A stretch of 64,000 bases of DNA from Chryseobacterium antibioticum (GTDB taxonomy: Bacteria; Bacteroidota; Bacteroidia; Flavobacteriales; Weeksellaceae). Where the stretch lies: NCBI RefSeq assembly GCF_012927325.1, contig NZ_JABBGI010000001.1, positions 124,001-188,000 on the forward strand, given 5' to 3'. How positions within the stretch are numbered: position 1 is the stretch's first letter; each line of letters begins with the position of its first letter. Of this stretch, positions 36,401-45,797 are shown piece after piece. The notes beneath the pieces are model-generated. The model had not been told where the DNA came from. It saw only the letters and a program-made list of their open reading frames with translations, and ran no database searches. The position numbers were made by a program, and so were the translations under genes.

Positions 36401-37864
36401 AGGTGAAACTCTGTATCTCAATACATAAGTTGCTCCTATTGAAGGCATCCAGCTTACAAGTGCTGAAGTTGGTGTAATATTTGAAACTGCAATATTAGCT
36501 GGTGGCGCAGTACTACAAGGTTGCAGAGCAATAACATTTAATGTAAAGTCTACAAAATTACCCCATGCTGCAGGCCCACATGAAGTATTGGCACCAATAA
36601 ATGATGTAGAAGTTCTTACTCTATAATTTCCCGGAGCCTGTGTTCCAGGTATAACAATTGATGCTGTTCCATTTGTAGTATATGTCGTCGTTGCCAGAAT
36701 GGTTTCGCCCGGGTCATTAAAGCTCATATTATTATTCCAGTCAACCCAAACATAATAATAGTAAGTGCTGGTTCCACTGTTCAAGTTCATGGTTATCGTA
36801 TTGGTAGGTAACCCTGAAAAGACTGTTGCGGAGTTATTAACGTACGCAGTGTAGGAATTCGCTGTATAATTTAAATTCGTAAGTCCTCCGGTTGTTGTAA
36901 TCGTTTTCAGATAATACGAAGTTGAGCTGCTACCTCCTGAAGGTACACAATACCCTGTAAAGAAAGTAACTGGTCCTATCCATGTACTCTGATCTGTTCC
37001 GCTACATCTTGATCTCACCCATACATAATAATTGGTATTGGCTGTTAATGGAGAAAGTGTGGCACTTGTTCCTGTTGTCACAGTTTGTGAAGGAGGAGTT
37101 CCAGCCGTTGGAGCTGTAGGTGATGTACTATAATACACATCATATCCTCCTGCTGGTACAGATGAAGGAGCTGTCCAGCTGATTCCTGCGCTCGTAGGTG
37201 TTACGGCTCCCAAAGTTACTCCTGAAGGAGGCAAACATGTAGGAGGTGCACCAAAAGTCAACTGAACGTTGGGTCTGTTGGCATTAACTGTACCTGTACC
37301 TGTAGGCGCTGAATTATCACCTTCAATATACATATGTCTTGATGTAGCACTGGAGTAGGTAAAGCCATTTCCGGCTAGAGTTCCGGTTCCGCTTCCACCA
37401 TAATCTGCTTCTACCAATACCATCAGGTTTTCTGTCCCATTATAATAAAAAGGACTTTGCAGCGTGACCGTATTCCATCCTGTAGGGATACTATTTATTG
37501 TACCGGTATACACCAAAGTAGCACCCGTGGTTGCAGTAGCCCAGTTTTGAGCTGTAATCGTGTTGGTTGCAGTCGGAACAGATTTTAAATAAATCTTTAC
37601 CGGAGTAGCAATAGTTGTCGCTACTGTTGCATTCCATGCTACGGACTGTACATTTCCGCCCGCGGGCAGATTTATTTCCGTTGCAGTATAAAGTGATGCA
37701 TCTCTTTGATATCCGAAATACACACCCAAAGGATATCTTTGAGTAGTAGTTCCTGCACCAATTGTAACCGTTTGTGCTTGTGTGAACAGTCCGAAGACCA
37801 TACAAAGCAATGTTATGAGCACCCTAAAGGGCCTGCTCATTTTACAGAGTAAAAATCCACTCAT
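33479..37864 (-). CDS. T9SS-secreted adhesin-like protein with FN3 and GEVED repeats
   Basis: 1461-residue cell-surface or secreted protein. The signal peptide lies at about residues 9-31 (LITLLCMVFGLFTQAQ); the start may be the internal ATG at 37840. No catalytic motif is seen; the N-terminal ~200 residues look like a beta-rich adhesin domain. It has at least six FN3 modules and four GEVED-type modules, the first degenerate. The last ~75 residues are a type A T9SS sorting domain ending KKFIKE. From the second half on, it is very similar to the neighbouring metallopeptidase. Confidence 0.88.
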   Translation of the reverse strand: MSGFLLCKMSRPFRVLITLLCMVFGLFTQAQTVTIGAGTTTQRYPLGVYFGYQRDASLYTATEINLPAGGNVQSVAWNATVATTIATPVKIYLKSVPTATNTITAQNWATATTGATLVYTGTINSIPTGWNTVTLQSPFYYNGTENLMVLVEADYGGSGTGTLAGNGFTYSSATSRHMYIEGDNSAPTGTGTVNANRPNVQLTFGAPPTCLPPSGVTLGAVTPTSAGISWTAPSSVPAGGYDVYYSTSPTAPTAGTPPSQTVTTGTSATLSPLTANTNYYVWVRSRCSGTDQSTWIGPVTFFTGYCVPSGGSSSTSYYLKTITTTGGLTNLNYTANSYTAYVNNSATVFSGLPTNTITMNLNSGTSTYYYYVWVDWNNNMSFNDPGETILATTTYTTNGTASIVIPGTQAPGNYRVRTSTSFIGANTSCGPAAWGNFVDFTLNVIALQPCSTAPPANIAVSNITPTSALVSWMPSIGATYVLRYRVSPSGAWTTVNITAPLSSSYPIPGLTEQTQYEVQIATICGGTTGAFSPSTNFTTPAISYCTSGSTSTTIDGFISKVTVVPNAAIPMISTSDFSNYTDYSADPARQITLVRGLPSNTVTIEKSWPGTQWSFGTGVWIDFNRNGIFEASEQVLNSPSNTTSPVTAIFPVPSAAGGVYMGNLTTRMRVALRESAAAAACGTFTWGEVEDYAVKLIDQPACTTAPPTNITVTNLTATTATVYWLAAANATYTIRWRLSPSGAWTTQVLAAGVNNYTIPGLTEQTKYDVQVSTTCGTSTGAFSATVQFTTPPLSYCPMTGTGTNEHISNVTVTSSNPGVPVMSNTTVQTNYTSYSTPQTLITLDAGSANNKLSVSKGWTGATSNVAVSAWIDYNRNGVFEPLEQILTSAASSATPVTNNSFSVPATAYTGPLTTTMRVVVKRTSAPVLCQNVVNGEVEDYAVKIRPCSNGTPNQPGIVATHNSATLTFSGVANTVTYLVRYRLQGPPPGPWVQVYASALLNNIPLVLTGLTPATTYEVQVAAVCGDVPGAFTAIKPFVTRCDPTPPNVTVSNITTNSALITWAPLAASSTYTLEWRKVGTTVWTPVSNIAPPTNTYLLTGLDPYTKYEVRVANKCVGETTLNPYSNPKVFTTERTCELPPPGLTILQLSPTWAEVTWEGFPGATYILRYRKVGIPSWTNVPLTTNTYTITGLLEETKYEMQVVNVCNGTPGTYTPPYYFTTPTVVYCQMASQNAVNEHIAKVTVVPNGRPKMENISGPSSYTNYTGVPDTFIEMVQGSTGNSITIEKKWNGTNHDEGIAVWIDFNRNGNFDIDERVFTSPPNTTSPVTGTFSVPVDAYVSMTNYKYVVMRVALMRDGVPVNCTNFANGEVEDYSVRIAKPGVPNPVNQTDILIYPNPVSTVLYVKNISKRAKYKIYNSTGQVIGDGILLNNQINVSKLINGVYVIDIEDEGKTVQKKFIKE

Positions 37865-38372
37865 ATTTTTTAAAATTTAATGATAACAATAGTATAAAGT
37901 AATTGTAGTGTTTCCTATTTTGGTGTTCAAATGTTAATTTGAAACATCCATTTTACATATAATCTGTATTGAAAAGAATAGTTTTTTAATTCATACGCTA
38001 ATATTTTAATAATTACACAAATCTAATAATTTTTTCATTATTAATATATCCATTCAAATATTTTTTTGTAAAAATTTCACAATAATAATACATTTAATAC
38101 ATTAAAACATAAAATCCTCCGGAGAGCCTGAGGATTTTATATTATTTTGAATTACTCTAACTTTTCAATAAACCCGGGCCTTAGCCAATCCCTTCCTTTT
38201 CATCGACTGTAATGATGTATCAGTATGAGACATTGATTTTTACTCCACTTATTGCTTTCATATTCATCAAAAAATCCCCAGATAAAAATCTGAGGATTCA
38301 TGATGATATACTTTGTTACTTTTAATAAAGACGGATTGTCTAATTAATAGTAAGAATCAGTCTCATTTTATT
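37865..38372. other. 508-base gene-free region with two hairpins
   Basis: AT-rich spacer between the adhesin promoter side and the DUF6048 gene. It contains hairpins at 38111-38138 (9-bp arms AAAATCCTC / GAGGATTTT) and 38273-38298. No open frame with a recognisable product or RNA gene was found. Confidence 0.7.
38273..38298 (-). terminator. Terminator of the DUF6452-DUF6048 genes
   Basis: 11-bp stem (AATCCCCAGAT / ATCTGAGGATT, one mismatch), loop AAAA, T run on the minus strand, about 75 bases after the DUF6048 stop. Confidence 0.8.
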
Positions 38373-39041
38373 TTAAAATTTATAGGCAATATTCCATGCA
38401 AACCCCATATTGAATTTAGCTGAACTTTTACCGAATCCCGGCACTATCATGGGTGTAATATCATCCTGTTTGGAAGTATACACTAAATATCTTGGCTGAA
38501 GATTGACATCTATATAAAAATTGGACTCGAATAGCTGCACTCTTCCACCCAGCGTACCTTCTACCCAGGCGGAAGTTTGGGAAGAAGATGGGAATGCTAC
38601 AGAGGAACCACTTCCTCCAAAACCACGCACAGGGACTGCCATATATTCCTGGTTGTAGAATGCACCGCCAATTTTACCTCCGGCATAGAAACCGTTGAAT
38701 TCATTTTCAAGATCTTTTGCGAGCATATAAAATGCACCCAGTTTTACAAAAGGACCGCTTGCTTTAGCATCATAACCGTTCTTCTGATAAACATTTTTCT
38801 CAAAACCGGCTTCTGCAATGGCATGAACATTTCCTCTCACTTTTGAGGAGATAAAACCCTGGTAAAGCTTTCTATCTGAAAAAAAAGAAGCTCCGGTATT
38901 AAGAACATCAAAACCCACCATAAAATTCGGTTTGTATTTCTCCTGAACTTTTTTGGCTTCTTTGGTCTCTTTTTTTTCCTGGGCCAGCCCCAGTATTCCT
39001 ATTATGCTAAAAAAGAAGGAAAAGATTAGTCTTGTCTTCAT
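38373..39041 (-). CDS. DUF6048 family protein, probable outer-membrane beta-barrel
   Basis: 222-residue exported protein with signal peptide (FFFSIIGILGLAQ) then a lysine/glutamate-rich linker (EKKETKEAKKVQEKYK). The rest is alternating, glycine- and aromatic-rich, ending in FNMGFAWNIAYKF, a beta-barrel-like C-terminal strand. I assign DUF6048 from this pattern and the neighbour order rlmD-DUF6452-DUF6048 common in Flavobacteriia. Its start lies 35 bases inside the DUF6452 gene, indicating coupled translation. Function unknown. Confidence 0.7.
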   Translation of the reverse strand: MKTRLIFSFFFSIIGILGLAQEKKETKEAKKVQEKYKPNFMVGFDVLNTGASFFSDRKLYQGFISSKVRGNVHAIAEAGFEKNVYQKNGYDAKASGPFVKLGAFYMLAKDLENEFNGFYAGGKIGGAFYNQEYMAVPVRGFGGSGSSVAFPSSSQTSAWVEGTLGGRVQLFESNFYIDVNLQPRYLVYTSKQDDITPMIVPGFGKSSAKFNMGFAWNIAYKF

Positions 39042-39483
39042 TCTCTATTTGGTTTTGTCCTGCTTCCACTTTCAGGACAGGATTTGATTGTATTAATTCT
39101 GAACTTAAATTCTCGTAGCTTTTTTTAATCCCGCATCCCGGAGATACATATTTGGTTTTCGTTGTATAAGTAACCCGAACGTGAGATTCAGTCCCTTTAT
39201 CTGCAAGCCTGAAATAAACATCCGTATAAGGTGAATCGTCTACCCTTAACGGGATCAGCCTTGAATCAATTTTCGTTAGTTTCCCTAGTTGTACTTTGCC
39301 AGAACCGTAGTCTACTGCTACATATAATGAATCTAAGGTTCTCACTTTATCGTTCGCCAGATTTTTAAAAGAAACTTTCATTCTGGGTGTACCTTCACCG
39401 CTCTCACAGATATCGTCTTCTCCGCCACAGGAGAAAAGCATTCCTATGAAGCAGATCATAACGAGAAATTTAAAGTATTTCAT
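39007..39483 (-). CDS. DUF6452 family lipoprotein
   Basis: 158-residue lipoprotein with lipobox FSCGGEDD (Cys about residue 19), so it is anchored in a membrane. The mature part is beta-rich, with conserved-looking cysteines at CESGEG and SPGCGIKKSYENL. The C-terminus overlaps the DUF6048 gene by 35 bases. Family name inferred from sequence look and context; function unknown. Confidence 0.7.
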   Translation of the reverse strand: MKYFKFLVMICFIGMLFSCGGEDDICESGEGTPRMKVSFKNLANDKVRTLDSLYVAVDYGSGKVQLGKLTKIDSRLIPLRVDDSPYTDVYFRLADKGTESHVRVTYTTKTKYVSPGCGIKKSYENLSSELIQSNPVLKVEAGQNQIENEDKTNLFLLF

Positions 39484-39561
39484 CTGTATATTTTTATTTT
39501 TTATTGAGCCAGATGGAACTGACGTTTCATATTAAGATTTGAAATTCAAATTTAAATAAAA

Positions 39562-40968
39562 TTATTTTTTAATCAGCAACGCTATGTTTTCAACATGGTG
39601 CGTTTGCGGGAACATATCAACAGGTAATATTTTCACCAAGGTATAATGTTCTTTCATTAAAGCTAAATCTCTTGCCTGCGTTGCAGAATTACAGCTTACA
39701 TAGACTACTTTTTCAGGAGCCAGTTTCAGGATTTGCTCAACCACTTTCTGGTGCATTCCATCTCTTGGCGGATCGGTAATTAAAACATCAGCTTTTGGAT
39801 GATTTTCCATAAATTCATCGTTAAAGACATTTTTCATATCTCCACAATAGAATGTTGTATTGGTAAGGCCATTTAATTCTGCATGTTCAATGGCAGCGTC
39901 TATAGCTTCCTGAACAGATTCTATACCGATAACATGTTTTGCATTTCTGGCAACATATTGTGCGATAGTTCCTGTTCCTGTATACAAATCATAAACTACT
40001 TCATCACCTTTCAGATCAGCAAATTCCAATGTTTTTCTGTAAAGCTCCAATGCCTGTTTGTAATTGGTCTGAAAGAATGATTTCGGACCGATTTTAAACT
40101 TCAGTCCATCCATTTCTTCCATTAAGAATCCTTCTCCGTAATAAATATTAACATTTAAATCGTAGATAGAATCATTTTGTTTTGGATTAATGGCATACAC
40201 CAACGTTTTGATCTGCGGGAATTTCTCTAATAAGTATTGGAAAAGCTGCTCTCTGTTGTTCTTCTCTTCTCTGTAAAGCTGGAATAAAACCATCCACTCT
40301 CCTTTAGAGTTTTGTCTCATCATTAAGGTTCTCAAAAAGCCTTCCTGATTTTTCACATCAAAGAAATCCAGTCCGTTGTCTACTCCAAACTTTTTCACAG
40401 CCAGACGTATCGCATTGGATGGATCTTCCTGAAGGAAACATTCTTTAAGATCTAAAATCTTACTCCACATTCCCGGAATATGGAACCCAAGGGCATCTTT
40501 GCTTCCGAAGTTTTCTTCTGAACTTATTTCATATTGAGTAAGCCATCTCGCGTTTGAGAAAGAAAACTCCATTTTATTTCTGTAAAAATACTGTTCTTCA
40601 GCGCCTAAGATCGGAACGGTTTCAAAGTCTTCAATTCCGCCGATTCTTTTGATATTATTGTATACCTCTTCCTGTTTGAAATCCAGTTGTTTTTCGTAGC
40701 TCATATTCTGCCACTTACATCCGCCGCATGTCCCGAAATGAATACATTTAGGCTCTACTCTGAATGGTGAAGGCTCTACAACTTCTACGGTTTCTGCCTC
40801 ATAGTATTTGGACTTGGATTTTTTCACTCTTGCATTAACAACATCTCCCGGGACTGCGCCTGAGATCAGTACTGTTTTTCCTTCTTCTGTTCTTCCTATC
40901 GCAACACCTTTTGCCCCTGCACCGAACAACTTAATATTTTCAAGAATTATATCTTTCTTCTTTCTCAT
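39562..40968 (-). CDS. rlmD: 23S rRNA (uracil-5-)-methyltransferase RlmD
   Basis: Methylates a 23S rRNA uridine (U1939 in E. coli). The 468 residues comprise an N-terminal TRAM domain, the iron-sulfur cysteine cluster CxxxxCGGCKW (CIHFGTCGGCKWQNM), the SAM motif DLYTGTGTIAQ, DPPRDGMHQKV, and the catalytic-cysteine motif YVSCNSATQARDL. I choose the ATG at 40968; a TTG four codons upstream is also in frame. The exact target position is inferred from homology, since related enzymes (RlmCD, TrmA) share these motifs. Confidence 0.9.
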   Translation of the reverse strand: MRKKKDIILENIKLFGAGAKGVAIGRTEEGKTVLISGAVPGDVVNARVKKSKSKYYEAETVEVVEPSPFRVEPKCIHFGTCGGCKWQNMSYEKQLDFKQEEVYNNIKRIGGIEDFETVPILGAEEQYFYRNKMEFSFSNARWLTQYEISSEENFGSKDALGFHIPGMWSKILDLKECFLQEDPSNAIRLAVKKFGVDNGLDFFDVKNQEGFLRTLMMRQNSKGEWMVLFQLYREEKNNREQLFQYLLEKFPQIKTLVYAINPKQNDSIYDLNVNIYYGEGFLMEEMDGLKFKIGPKSFFQTNYKQALELYRKTLEFADLKGDEVVYDLYTGTGTIAQYVARNAKHVIGIESVQEAIDAAIEHAELNGLTNTTFYCGDMKNVFNDEFMENHPKADVLITDPPRDGMHQKVVEQILKLAPEKVVYVSCNSATQARDLALMKEHYTLVKILPVDMFPQTHHVENIALLIKK

Positions 40969-41094
40969 CCGTAAACTCAATTTCTTTTAATGGTCGGAAG
41001 AAACCCTCCGGCTTCATTCCTAAATCTCTATTTCTATTTTTTCTAATACATCCGAAAAAACTTCCGGTTTGATTCCGCAAAAATACAATAAAAA

Positions 41095-41118
41095 AAACCT
41101 TATCCGAAGATAAGGTTT
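41095..41118 (-). terminator. Terminator of the thioredoxin-fold lipoprotein gene
   Basis: 10-bp perfect stem AAACCTTATC / GATAAGGTTT, followed by eight T on the minus strand, 20 bases after the stop at 41138. Confidence 0.95.
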
Positions 41119-41137
41119 CCATCTATATTAAAGTTTA

Positions 41138-42661
41138 TTATTTTGTAGGGGCAGGCTGTGGATTTGCAGGCTGTGCTGCAGGAGCCATTTGCATTCCCGG
41201 CTGCATTTGTATATTAGGTTCTGCTCTTGGCGCAGAAAGACCTGTAAGTTTATCAAGAATTGTGACAACCTCCTGCTCACCTAAGTTTACAAAAGATCTG
41301 CTGGCAATTTTCCCGTCTTTATCTACTACTACAAAGCAAGGCAGTTTGAATCCGTAAACGCCATATTTTTTAGCGATATCAGATTCCAGACCTTTTTCTC
41401 CGTAAACATTTGTTCCAGGAATTCCTTTTAATAAGGCGCTGCTGGTTTTTACAAACTGATCTTTTGTATCATCAACGTTTACAAAAACAAAATTCATTTT
41501 TGATTTGTAGAAATTCACAACTTCTTTTAATACCGGAACTGTAGCTTCACTGATGTAAGGGTTCCAAGATGCATAGAAGAACAACATATAAGGTTTCCCT
41601 TTATTTTCAGAAAGCTGGTAAGATTTACCGTCTGCTTTTACCAATGAAGCTTCCGGAGCAGCTTCTCCTACTTTAAGTCCATTGATCGCTACCTGCATTT
41701 TTACAAGGTCAGCTTTGATAGAAGCATCTTTAATATCTGTATCAATAATTTTTTTGATTTTCTCTGTATTCTTTGCAGGAGCGCCCGGATGAATATCCTG
41801 AGCCACAACAAATGCTAAAAGATATTCTTTAGCGGTCTGTGAAATTCCTTTTCTGTCTTTCAGGAACTGTGCGAACACTTCAGAAGTAGTAACATCTGTT
41901 TTTCCTTTAGTTTTAGCTTCTGCAAACTTTTGAAAGTCAGGGCTCATTTTCACAAGTAAATATTGTCTGTATAATGGAATTGTTTTTACCATTACCTCTT
42001 TGTTCTCTTCCAGTTTGGTTTCATAATCCTGGAAAGGCTTGGAAACTTTAAATGAAGGATTTCCTGACATCTGACGTTGTGCCATTTCATAATTGGCAAG
42101 AAGGTTCAGAATGGTTACTTTCACATCATTCTTTTTCCACTCAAGGATTCCTTTACCCGGGTTATTTTTTTGAGCAAGATCATCTACATTTTTGTTAATA
42201 TCAGCTTCGATTTTCTGCGCTCCTTTTAAGAACGTTTTCTCGTCTCCTGCCATTAACTGCTGAATATTGATTTTACTTCCGTACTCCCCTAAAAATTTTT
42301 GGCTGGCCTGAAGGAAATCGTTATTTTTCTTGGCATCTCCTGTTACTACGAATTCATTTGGGAAGGTCATTGCGTTTCCTGAAATATTCAGTTTCTGCCC
42401 GCCTTCAAGATAAATAAGATTTTGTCTTCCTGCATAGTTGATCACGTACATTCCATCTTTAGGAGCATCGAAGCTTCCTGTAAAGTTTCCATTTTTATCT
42501 AAACCTATATTAACAAGTGGAAGTGTTGCTACACCGGAAGCTTCAACAAATTCAATTCTTTCGAGCGGTGAACTTCCAGCAATTTTTCCTTTTACTTCAA
42601 CTTTTTTTGAACAAGACATCACAAAAGCTGTGATGATAAACAATAAAAGATATTTTTTCAT
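41138..42661 (-). CDS. TlpA/AhpC-like thioredoxin-fold lipoprotein lacking the CXXC motif
   Basis: 507-residue lipoprotein; lipobox FVMSCSKK places the lipid cysteine at about residue 17. An N-terminal DUF4369-like domain (about 20-110, with FTGSFDAPKDGMYVINY) precedes a helical middle and a C-terminal thioredoxin-like domain at about 345-475 (MLFFYASWNPYISEATVPVL). In TlpA relatives the WCxxC motif carries two redox cysteines; here it reads WNPYI, so no disulfide chemistry is expected. The tail is Pro/Gln/Ala-rich. The start is the ATG at 42661, not a TTG seven codons upstream. Confidence 0.85.
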   Translation of the reverse strand: MKKYLLLFIITAFVMSCSKKVEVKGKIAGSSPLERIEFVEASGVATLPLVNIGLDKNGNFTGSFDAPKDGMYVINYAGRQNLIYLEGGQKLNISGNAMTFPNEFVVTGDAKKNNDFLQASQKFLGEYGSKINIQQLMAGDEKTFLKGAQKIEADINKNVDDLAQKNNPGKGILEWKKNDVKVTILNLLANYEMAQRQMSGNPSFKVSKPFQDYETKLEENKEVMVKTIPLYRQYLLVKMSPDFQKFAEAKTKGKTDVTTSEVFAQFLKDRKGISQTAKEYLLAFVVAQDIHPGAPAKNTEKIKKIIDTDIKDASIKADLVKMQVAINGLKVGEAAPEASLVKADGKSYQLSENKGKPYMLFFYASWNPYISEATVPVLKEVVNFYKSKMNFVFVNVDDTKDQFVKTSSALLKGIPGTNVYGEKGLESDIAKKYGVYGFKLPCFVVVDKDGKIASRSFVNLGEQEVVTILDKLTGLSAPRAEPNIQMQPGMQMAPAAQPANPQPAPTK

Positions 42662-42679
42662 TTCAATTTTAATATTACA

Positions 42680-42687
42680 CAAAAATA
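42680..42687 (-). promoter_or_regulatory. -7 promoter element of the thioredoxin-fold lipoprotein gene
   Basis: TATTTTTG on the minus strand matches TAnnTTTG, 18 bases before the ATG. No clear -33. Confidence 0.5.
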
Positions 42688-42927
42688 CCGTTTTTTACGG
42701 CTTGTTGATTAAGACTATTTATTTTTTTTGAAAATTTTATGAAAACCTATGAAAAGGGACGTTGAGAGCTTTTTCTCAGCATAAATTTTAATAGATAAAA
42801 AGAACTCCGTGAATGATAATTCTTCTTCTTTTCATAAAAAGTGCTCACCAAATATAGACTTATTAAATAAAGAATATCTTATCCTCTCAACAACTTAACA
42901 AATTTTAACAGCTAAAGGCATAGCATA

Positions 42928-42960
42928 AAAAAATCGTCTCCATAGTGAAGACGATTTTTT
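42928..42960 (-). terminator. Terminator of the sdhCAB operon
   Basis: 12-bp perfect stem AAAAAATCGTCT / AGACGATTTTTT, 17 bases after the sdhB stop. The remaining space to 42679 is AT-rich and holds no gene that I can support. Confidence 0.93.
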
Positions 42961-42977
42961 ATGTATTTGAATAGGTT

Positions 42978-43745
42978 CTATCCGTTATCTACCATAGCAG
43001 CCATGTATTCTCTGTTCATTCTGGCAATGTTTTCAAGAGAAATTCCTTTCGGACATTCAATTTCACAAGCACCGGTATTTGAACAGTTTCCGAATCCTTC
43101 TTCGTCCATCGCTTTCACCATGTTCAGAACTCTTCTCTTAGCTTCTACTCTACCTTGTGGTAATAAAGCAAACTGAGAAACTTTAGCTCCAACGAATAAC
43201 ATTGCAGATCCGTTTTTACAAGTAGCCACACAAGCTCCACATCCGATACAAGCAGCAGCATCCATGGCTTTGTCTGCATCTTCTTTAGGAACCGGAATAG
43301 CATTAGCATCCAAAGTATTACCTGACGTATTCACTGAAATGAAACCTCCTGCAGCCATTACTCTGTCGAATGCACTTCTGTCTACCATTAAGTCTTTAAT
43401 AACCGGGAAAGCAGCACTTCTCCATGGCTCGATAACGATGGTTTCACCATCTTTGAACATTCTCATGTGCAACTGACAAGTCGTGATACCCGTATCCGGA
43501 CCGTGAGCTCTACCATTGATGTATAGAGAACACATTCCGCAAATTCCTTCACGACAATCGTGGTCGAAAGCGATAGGTTCTTTTCCCTCGTTAATAATAT
43601 TCTCATTAAGGATGTCTAACATTTCTAAGAATGAAGAATCTGTAGAAACATCTGATATTTTATAGGTCTCAAACTGACCTTTAGTTTTGCTATTTTTCTG
43701 TCTCCAAATTTTCAGTGTAAGATGAAGGCCTTTTTTTGCACTCAT
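42978..43745 (-). CDS. sdhB: Succinate dehydrogenase/fumarate reductase iron-sulfur subunit
   Basis: Electron-transfer subunit of respiratory complex II, 255 residues. The cysteine sets for all three clusters are visible: [2Fe-2S] in [12 protein letters not shown] with a later TTCQ, [4Fe-4S] in [11 protein letters not shown], and [3Fe-4S] in [15 protein letters not shown]. Last gene of the operon; follows sdhA by 24 bases. Confidence 0.97.
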   Translation of the reverse strand: MSAKKGLHLTLKIWRQKNSKTKGQFETYKISDVSTDSSFLEMLDILNENIINEGKEPIAFDHDCREGICGMCSLYINGRAHGPDTGITTCQLHMRMFKDGETIVIEPWRSAAFPVIKDLMVDRSAFDRVMAAGGFISVNTSGNTLDANAIPVPKEDADKAMDAAACIGCGACVATCKNGSAMLFVGAKVSQFALLPQGRVEAKRRVLNMVKAMDEEGFGNCSNTGACEIECPKGISLENIARMNREYMAAMVDNG

Positions 43746-43769
43746 AATGTTATATTTATAGGTTGGAGA

Positions 43770-45782
43770 TTATTTGTAACTTCTCGCTTTAACTTCGATG
43801 TTGTCATAGATAAGATCTTCTTTGTGCAGAACTTCCTGTTTGATATCATCACCCTGATATTCCCAAGCTCCTACATATTTAAAGTTGACGTCATCTCTTT
43901 CTGCTTCCCCTTCCGGAGTAGCATGATCTTCTCTGAAATGCCCACCACAAGATTCGTTTCTGTGTAATGCATCGATAGCCATTAATTGTCCAAGTTCAAT
44001 AAAATCTGCTACTCTGAATGCTTTTTCAAGCTCAGTGTTCATACCTTCAACGTCTCCCGGAACTTTTACGTTTTTCCAGAAATCGTTTTTCACTTCTTCA
44101 ATTTCTTTAATTGCTTCTCTTAATCCTTCAGGAGTTCTTCCCATTCCTACTTTATTCCACATAATGTTTCCTAATTGCTTATGGAAGTGGTCTACAGAAT
44201 GAGTTCCTTTATTATTTAAGAAGAAATCTATTTTATCTTTAATTCCTTTTTCAGCTTCAACGAAATCAGCTGAATCTGTAGGAATAGTTCCTGTTCTGAT
44301 ATCTGAAGAAAGATAATCTGCAATCGTATAAGGAAGTACGAAATATCCGTCAGCAAGTCCCTGCATCAATGCAGAAGCTCCCAATCTGTTGGCTCCGTGG
44401 TCTGAGAAGTTAGCTTCCCCAATTACAAAACATCCAGGGATGGTAGACTGAAGGTTATAATCAACCCAAACACCACCCATGGTATAGTGAACGGCAGGAT
44501 AAATCTTCATTGGAGTTTTGTAAGGATCATCAGCAGTAATCTTTTCATACATTACGAATAGGTTACCGTATTTTTCTTCAATCCAAGCTTTTCCGAGGTC
44601 GTAAATTTGCTGGTCACTAGGATTATGAATATGCTTTTCAATAGCAGATTCTTTACCTTTTTTGATGATTTCTGTAGAGAAATCTAAGTAAACTCCTTCT
44701 TTAGTGTCATTATTTTCGATTCCGAAACCGGCATCACATCTTTCTTTACCCGCTCTAGACGCAACGTCACGAGGAACTAAGTTTCCGAATGCAGGATATC
44801 TTCTTTCTAAATAGTAATCTCTATCTTCTTCTTTAATATTTTCAGGTCTTAATTTACCTTCTCTGATGGCTACTGAATCTTCAATCTTTTTAGGAACCCA
44901 GATTCTTCCTGAGTTTCTTAATGATTCAGACATCAAAGTCAGCTTAGACTGCTGCGTTCCGTGAACAGGAATACAAGTCGGGTGGATCTGCACATAACAA
45001 GGGTTTGCAAAATAGGCTCCTTTTTTATGAATTTTCCATGCTGCAGAAACGTTTGAACCCATTGCATTGGTAGAAAGGAAGTATACGTTTCCGTATCCTC
45101 CTGATGCAATAACTACAGCATGAGCAGAATGTCTTTCAACCTCACCTGTTACAAGGTTTCTTGCGATGATCCCTCTTGCTTTTCCGTCTACAATCACTAA
45201 ATCTAGCATTTCGTGACGGTTATACATTTTTACTCTACCCTTACCGATTTGACGGCTTAAAGAAGAATAAGCACCTAATAATAACTGCTGACCTGTTTGT
45301 CCTTTAGCATAGAAAGTTCTTTTAACCTGAACCCCACCAAATGAACGGTTATCTAACTGTCCGCCGTAATCTCTTCCAAAAGGAACACCTTGTGAAACAC
45401 ACTGGTCGATGATATTAGCAGAAACTTCAGCCAATCTGTAAACGTTTGCCTCTCTTGCTCTGTAGTCACCACCTTTGATGGTATCATAGAATAATCTGTA
45501 GGTAGAGTCACCATCACCCTGATAGTTTTTAGCAGCATTGATTCCCCCTTGTGCAGCGATTGAGTGTGCTCTTCTTGGAGAATCCTGGTAGCAGAATGCT
45601 TTTACGTTATATCCCTGTTCAGCTAATGTAGCTGCAGCAGAACCTCCTGCCAAACCTGTACCTACAACAATAATATCAATCTTATCTCTGTTGTTTGGTG
45701 CAACAAGGTTCATATGGTCTTTATGATTTTTCCATTTATCCTTTAGAGGACCAGCTGGAATTTTTGAATCTAATTTACTCAT
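43770..45782 (-). CDS. sdhA: Succinate dehydrogenase/fumarate reductase flavoprotein subunit
   Basis: 670-residue catalytic subunit. The FAD-binding [19 protein letters not shown] motif and the flavin-linking histidine region [15 protein letters not shown] are visible, with active-site stretches [21 protein letters not shown] and [10 protein letters not shown]. Length and order fit the Bacteroidota/epsilon type of complex II. It sits 15 bases downstream of sdhC. Confidence 0.97.
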   Translation of the reverse strand: MSKLDSKIPAGPLKDKWKNHKDHMNLVAPNNRDKIDIIVVGTGLAGGSAAATLAEQGYNVKAFCYQDSPRRAHSIAAQGGINAAKNYQGDGDSTYRLFYDTIKGGDYRAREANVYRLAEVSANIIDQCVSQGVPFGRDYGGQLDNRSFGGVQVKRTFYAKGQTGQQLLLGAYSSLSRQIGKGRVKMYNRHEMLDLVIVDGKARGIIARNLVTGEVERHSAHAVVIASGGYGNVYFLSTNAMGSNVSAAWKIHKKGAYFANPCYVQIHPTCIPVHGTQQSKLTLMSESLRNSGRIWVPKKIEDSVAIREGKLRPENIKEEDRDYYLERRYPAFGNLVPRDVASRAGKERCDAGFGIENNDTKEGVYLDFSTEIIKKGKESAIEKHIHNPSDQQIYDLGKAWIEEKYGNLFVMYEKITADDPYKTPMKIYPAVHYTMGGVWVDYNLQSTIPGCFVIGEANFSDHGANRLGASALMQGLADGYFVLPYTIADYLSSDIRTGTIPTDSADFVEAEKGIKDKIDFFLNNKGTHSVDHFHKQLGNIMWNKVGMGRTPEGLREAIKEIEEVKNDFWKNVKVPGDVEGMNTELEKAFRVADFIELGQLMAIDALHRNESCGGHFREDHATPEGEAERDDVNFKYVGAWEYQGDDIKQEVLHKEDLIYDNIEVKARSYK

Positions 45783-45797
45783 ATTGGTATATTGATA

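Noticed and set aside
28247-37864. Tandem repeats as a CRISPR array or mobile-element repeat
   Set aside because: The repeated DNA is coding sequence for FN3 and GEVED protein modules.
37865-38372. Small RNA or riboswitch in the 508-base gap
   Set aside because: Only terminator-like hairpins are visible and no known riboswitch pattern was recognised.
40940-41122. 60-residue minus-strand frame overlapping the start of rlmD
   Set aside because: It runs through the terminator hairpin and into the rlmD start in another frame; a shorter 25-residue version from 41017 has no support either.
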